Positions 5,892-8,265 of a stretch of DNA of 8,265 nucleotides are shown piece after piece (the first letter of the stretch is position 1; the number at the start of each line of letters is the position of its first letter). This DNA comes from Acetobacteraceae bacterium (GTDB taxonomy: Bacteria > Pseudomonadota > Alphaproteobacteria > Acetobacterales > Acetobacteraceae), in assembly GCA_025356735.1 (NCBI GenBank), contig JANXRT010000438.1, positions 1 through 8,265 on the forward strand, read 5' to 3'. Under the pieces are notes generated by a model that ran no database searches, was not told where the DNA came from, and saw only the letters and a list, made by a program, of their open reading frames with translations. The position numbers were made by a program, and so were the translations under genes.

Positions 5892-6650
5892 CTACCCTTT
5901 AACCGTCTTGATCCACCATTTTACCGGCTGAGGCTTGCGAGCGCGTGGCGTCGACGCGGGCTTGGGTTTGGATATTGCCTTAACGGCACCCGAGGTGCTG
6001 CCCTTGATTGTGCCCCCTGCCAGTGCTGGATCGGGCTTGCGGGTCAACGCCGCCGGAAGCTGCTCCTTGGCATCCTGGCAGGCGGCGATGGCTTTTTGCA
6101 GGGCGGCGCCGGTTGCCGCATGAGCCCGGCGTTCCGCCGCAAGCTCGTCCTCCAACCTGGCTTCCCGCTCCTGGTAGTCCGTGTGCAGCGTTTCCGCTGC
6201 CGCTTGCGCGGCTTGGATGGCTTCCACCCGTTCCTGCCGTGCCAGCTCGGCATGACCTTGCCGGGTTTGAAGGAGCTGGATGGTGGCGAGTGCCTCCTGT
6301 AGTAGGCGCTCGGCCTGCTCGCGCGCGCTCCGCTCTGCTGCGAGCGCCGCCTCGGTGCGGATGCGGTTGACCGGTGACGCGGCCAGCGATCCCGGCTCAC
6401 GATTAGCTTGTCGGTTCAGGATAGTAATCGGCACTTCGCCATCCTGGACAAAGCGAGGGCGCGAACGTTTGTCTGACACAGACCGCTCGGGTGAGTGTCC
6501 TTGCAAGGTCGGCGGCGGCTGCGGTGCCGATTGCGATCCTCGATCGGTTCCAAGGCTGCCGCCGACGGAGCCAAGGGCACGGCGCATGTGGCGTTCGGCA
6601 GAGGCCAGCTTTTCAGTCTCGGTTTGTGGGGGGTCAACAGATATGGACAT
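5892..6650 (-). CDS. Hypothetical coiled-coil protein with PVKWW tail
   Basis: A 252-aa soluble protein of unknown function. It has no signal peptide and no membrane segment. Residues 1-65 are low in hydrophobics and probably disordered. RPRFVQDGEVPITILNR at 64-80 looks like a conserved linear motif. Residues about 97-200 are Ala/Glu/Arg/Gln-rich with heptad character (AALAAERSAREQAERLLQEA and following) and should form a long coiled coil. A basic Lys/Pro/Ser/Thr linker (205-240) leads to the end KPQPVKWWIKTVKG. The general plan resembles uncharacterised proteins recalled from Acetobacteraceae, often in plasmid or accessory DNA. KfrA-like plasmid proteins also have long coiled coils, but no DNA-binding domain is visible here. 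The ATG at 6650 has only a weak GAAAGA upstream. A hairpin follows the stop. Confidence 0.7.
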   Translation of the reverse strand: MSISVDPPQTETEKLASAERHMRRALGSVGGSLGTDRGSQSAPQPPPTLQGHSPERSVSDKRSRPRFVQDGEVPITILNRQANREPGSLAASPVNRIRTEAALAAERSAREQAERLLQEALATIQLLQTRQGHAELARQERVEAIQAAQAAAETLHTDYQEREARLEDELAAERRAHAATGAALQKAIAACQDAKEQLPAALTRKPDPALAGGTIKGSTSGAVKAISKPKPASTPRARKPQPVKWWIKTVKG

Positions 6651-6778
6651 TTTTCTTTCGGCAAGCTTGCGATGGGGCCACTAATCAGACCCATGACCAA
6701 GAAGACGCAACGCAGACGTTGTCTTGGCGATGCCCGTGTCAGCAGGGCCATCTGGTTGTTGATCGGGATCAAGGAAGC

Positions 6779-6803
6779 GTCCGTGCGGATGGTTAGCACG
6801 GAC
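6779..6803. promoter_or_regulatory. Perfect 8-bp hairpin upstream of the proline-rich gene
   Basis: GTCCGTGC (6779-6786) and GCACGGAC (6796-6803) are exact inverted repeats separated by 9 bp. They end 22 bp before the ATG at 6826, between two diverging genes. The element could be an operator, a leader hairpin in the proline-rich gene mRNA, or a relic of a terminator. No T-run follows on either strand. Confidence 0.45.
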
Positions 6804-6825
6804 TGCAAAACGGGGGACACGTTCC

Positions 6826-7139
6826 ATGCAGGCTCTGACCCGCTGTGCCTTGTGCTTGATCTTCGCCATTCCCGTCGTGGCACTCGGCCAAACGCCACCG
6901 AACCAGATGCCGCCTGGAGGGCAGACGAACGGTCCGGTTCCACCCGAACGGCTGGAACAGCCCGGTAAGACAATACCAGGTCCGGACACCGGAACCCGCA
7001 ATCCTCGGGGCGACGGCGCAGCCATCGTCCCGCCCGCCATCGATCCCGGCATGACCAAACACCTAGCACAGGCTCGCAGATGCCGGTGATCCGGCCGCCA
7101 GGCAGCTCAGGTGGTGGAAACACTGTCCAACCGAAGTAG
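6826..7139 (+). pseudogene. Small secreted proline-rich protein, frameshifted near its end
   Basis: The frame begins MQALTRCALCLIFAIPVVALGQ, a clear Sec signal peptide of about 22 residues. A Pro/Gly-rich chain follows with PPERLEQPGK and IVPPAIDPGMTK. GGGGGA lies about 10 bp upstream of the ATG. From 7057 the frame goes wrong and stops at 7089 after HLAQARRCR. The next frame continues TPSTGSQMPVIRPPGSSGGG and NTVQPK to a TAG at 7137-7139. This is exactly the kind of C-terminus (PVI-x-PPG-x-x-GG...PK) recalled from uncharacterised small secreted proteins of alphaproteobacteria. A single missing base near 7054-7061, in ACCAAACACC, explains the break. The intact product would be about 104 aa. 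It could be a true mutation or a sequencing error in the short A-run. Function of the family is unknown. Confidence 0.65.
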
Positions 7140-7196
7140 GCTTCACGGTCGGCATGGCGCATCAACCTGGGCGGCACCGCCAAGCTCGTAGAATAA

Positions 7197-7212
7197 CTTA
7201 CCTCGTAAGGTA
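7197..7212. repeat. Short inverted repeat in the intergenic region
   Basis: CTTACCTCGTAAGGTA contains two nested exact palindromes: CTTAC-CTC-GTAAG (7197-7209) and TACCT-CGTA-AGGTA (7199-7212). It lies between the proline-rich gene and the 3' end of vapC, in an AT-richer pocket. It could be an operator left from a lost gene. Confidence 0.4.
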
Positions 7213-7230
7213 CGATCCGAACGTCGCCGA

Positions 7231-7256
7231 CCCACCACTGCACCTCCCTCCCTCCC
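7231..7256 (-). other. G-rich tract, possible G-quadruplex, after vapC
   Basis: The minus strand reads GGGAGGGAGGGAGG (7256-7243) and, after a 9-nt gap, another GGG at 7233-7231. That gives four G-runs of at least three, capable in principle of a G-quadruplex. It lies about 34 bp downstream of the vapC stop on the vapC transcript. Confidence 0.4.
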
Positions 7257-7289
7257 GGTGTTGCCATGACCGATTGAATCCACCTTGGC

Positions 7290-7682
7290 TCAGCTTTGCC
7301 AATCCTCGACCGACAAGCCGGCCACGCGCGAGAACTCGCCCACGTTGTGCGTGACCAGCACCAGCCTGCGCGCCAGTGCCTGCCCGGCGATCAGCACGTC
7401 GTAGGGGCCGATGGGCGTCCCTGCCCTGGCCAACGCCGCCCTGACCTCGCCGGCTTGGCGTGCGTCTTCCTTGTCGAACTCCAGCACCTCCAGCCGCAGC
7501 CCGTCCAGCAACGCCAGGTTCTGCGCTTGCCGCGCGCTCCGATAGGCGCCGTAGAACAGCTCGTGCGCCGCCACGGCGGGGATGCCGAAGTCCTGCGGAG
7601 CGTGCCGGCGTAGACCTGCCAGCACCCCTGCATTGCCGCTCAGCAGGCCGATGACCGCGTTAGTGTCGAGCAGGAACCTCAC
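7290..7682 (-). CDS. vapC: VapC-type PIN-domain ribonuclease toxin
   Basis: A complete 130-aa PIN-domain protein of type II toxin-antitoxin systems. Members cleave RNA (tRNA or rRNA) with a cluster of acidic residues and Mg. The expected residues are visible: Asp6 in FLLDTNAVIGLL, Glu41 in AHELFYGA, Asp95 in GPYDVLIAGQAL, and the THNVGEFSRV stretch at 111-120 with Asn113 and Glu116. The N-terminus is the canonical start of the family, so the GTG at 7682 is convincing. That GTG overlaps the antitoxin TGA by four bases (GTGA), so the toxin is translationally coupled to the antitoxin. The length is normal and no damage is seen. It should be neutralised by the adjacent VapB and probably helps retain this stretch of DNA. 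The RNA target cannot be inferred. Confidence 0.93.
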   Translation of the reverse strand: MRFLLDTNAVIGLLSGNAGVLAGLRRHAPQDFGIPAVAAHELFYGAYRSARQAQNLALLDGLRLEVLEFDKEDARQAGEVRAALARAGTPIGPYDVLIAGQALARRLVLVTHNVGEFSRVAGLSVEDWQS

Positions 7683-7921
7683 TCGAAAAAGTCCAGCTCC
7701 GGCCGCGGCTGTTCCGGCAGCTTCTCAATAGCGGCGGCGGCGAAGTCGGCATCGAACGGACCGACTAGGGAGTCGAGCCACGCCCAGTCGCGCGCCACCG
7801 GCTCCAGGATCACGGCGTCGCCATGCCGGCGGATGCGGACCTCGTCCGCCTCGAACCGGAACGCCTTGGGCAGCCGCACCGCCTGCGACCTCCCGGACCA
7901 GAACACCTTAGCTATCTCCAT
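7679..7921 (-). CDS. vapB: VapB-type antitoxin (AbrB/SpoVT fold)
   Basis: An 80-aa antitoxin. MEIAKVFWSGRSQAVRLPKAFRF at the N-terminus is the AbrB-like swapped-hairpin DNA-binding domain, and VRIRRHGDAVILEPV (28-42) completes it. The C-terminal part, including DWAWLDSLVGPFDADF and the end RPELDFFE, is the toxin-wrapping tail. ATG 7921 has a strong GGAGGAGG immediately upstream. An ATG at 7933 would add four residues (MEEA) but has no ribosome binding site. The frame stays open far upstream, but that stretch is antisense to the IS5-type transposase and is not coding. Autoregulation by the VapBC complex at the promoter just upstream is expected for the family. A possible -10 (TATATC, 7954-7949) has no convincing -35. 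Confidence 0.92.
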   Translation of the reverse strand: MEIAKVFWSGRSQAVRLPKAFRFEADEVRIRRHGDAVILEPVARDWAWLDSLVGPFDADFAAAAIEKLPEQPRPELDFFE

Positions 7922-8093
7922 TGCCTCCTCCATGCTAGATGGCAAAAGGATATACCATCCTGCTGTTGGATCCACCTCTTGCTGGCCAGCTTGCTGTTCA
8001 ACCACGCCAGCGACGTTGTTGCAGCGATCCGGCGGTTGGCAGGGCGAGCAAGGCGGCGTAGGAGGGCCGCCCACCATTTCACCCGGATGTCCC

Positions 8094-8265
8094 GTGCCGT
8101 TCAAAGCGAACTTGTCCTGCCGCCACCACATTCCCAGGCAGCGGTTCAAGGCCGTGAACTGGCGTGAGTATGACGCCAGCTTACGCCAGCGCGGCAGCTT
8201 GACGGTCTGGTTCACCCAGGAAGCCATCGCCGCCTGGCAGGCGACACCTCGCACGACCCGCGGTG
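8094..8265 (+). CDS. IS5-family transposase, N-terminal fragment (cut by window edge)
   Basis: A plus frame opens at a GTG (8094) and runs off the window after 57 codons. It reads MPFKANLSCRHHIPRQRFKA, then VNWREYDASLRQRGSLTVWF, then TQEAIAAWQATPRTTRG. This is the well-known N-terminal region of IS5-family DDE transposases in proteobacteria (basic HHIP start, then NW-x-x-Y-x-x-x-L-x-x-RG-x-L-T-x-W). The catalytic domain lies outside the window. The GTG start is preferred because the following residues already match the family and no in-frame ATG is nearer; no clear ribosome binding site is seen. The left terminal repeat must lie between about 7935 and 8093 but could not be identified. Confidence 0.85.
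   Translation, partial: MPFKANLSCRHHIPRQRFKAVNWREYDASLRQRGSLTVWFTQEAIAAWQATPRTTRG

Noticed and set aside
6416..7267. A long minus-strand frame (283 codons) overlapping the coiled-coil gene and the proline-rich gene
   Set aside because: It is out of frame with the coiled-coil protein and antisense to a protein with a clear signal peptide. The segment with RCVFLVMGLISG looks hydrophobic, but no domain is recognisable.
7922..8254. N-terminal extension of the vapB frame
   Set aside because: It is antisense to the IS5-type transposase start, and the antitoxin begins in canonical fashion at 7921 behind a strong GGAGG.
1..8265. CRISPR arrays, tRNA or rRNA genes
   Set aside because: No regularly spaced repeats, cloverleaf-like sequences or ribosomal RNA segments were seen on either strand.

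Overview
The window is GC-rich bacterial DNA with the look of an accessory region. The best guess at source is an alphaproteobacterium of the Acetobacteraceae/Rhodospirillales type. That guess rests on protein resemblances recalled from memory: the IS6- and IS5-type transposases, the lineage-specific coiled-coil protein ending in PVKWW, and the small proline-rich secreted protein. No search was run, so the taxonomic placement is tentative. Both edges of the window cut into insertion-sequence transposases: the C-terminal end of an IS6-family enzyme on the left and the N-terminal start of an IS5-family enzyme on the right.

The left two thirds (331-5407) hold what looks like one small catabolic locus. 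An IclR-family regulator (minus strand) diverges from an orphan ABC-type solute-binding protein with a Tat-like signal peptide (plus strand). Converging on the binding protein is a two-gene minus-strand operon: an AMP-forming acyl-CoA ligase followed, 14 bp downstream, by a double hot-dog FAS1-like/MaoC acyl dehydratase. The simplest reading is capture of a carboxylic acid in the periplasm, CoA activation, then hydration or dehydration of the acyl-CoA, under IclR control. The substrate is unknown, and no permease, dehydrogenase or thiolase is present.

The most interesting signal is non-coding. The binding-protein promoter and the ligase-dehydratase promoter share one architecture. Each has a 16-bp inverted repeat GTTGT-N6-ACAAC, then exactly 12 bp, then TTGACAAC, which contains a perfect -35 hexamer. 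The start codon lies 54-56 bp beyond the first base of the -35. Neither promoter has a good -10. This looks like an activator site, most likely for the neighbouring IclR protein, that joins the two transcription units into one regulon.

The right third (5408-8093) is a patchwork of lineage-specific and decaying genes. It contains a gene-poor stretch with a doubtful or frameshifted ORF, a disordered/coiled-coil hypothetical protein, and a small secreted proline-rich protein whose last part is thrown out of frame by what looks like a single-base deletion. A complete VapBC toxin-antitoxin pair follows, with overlapping genes, and the IS5-type transposase begins just beyond it.
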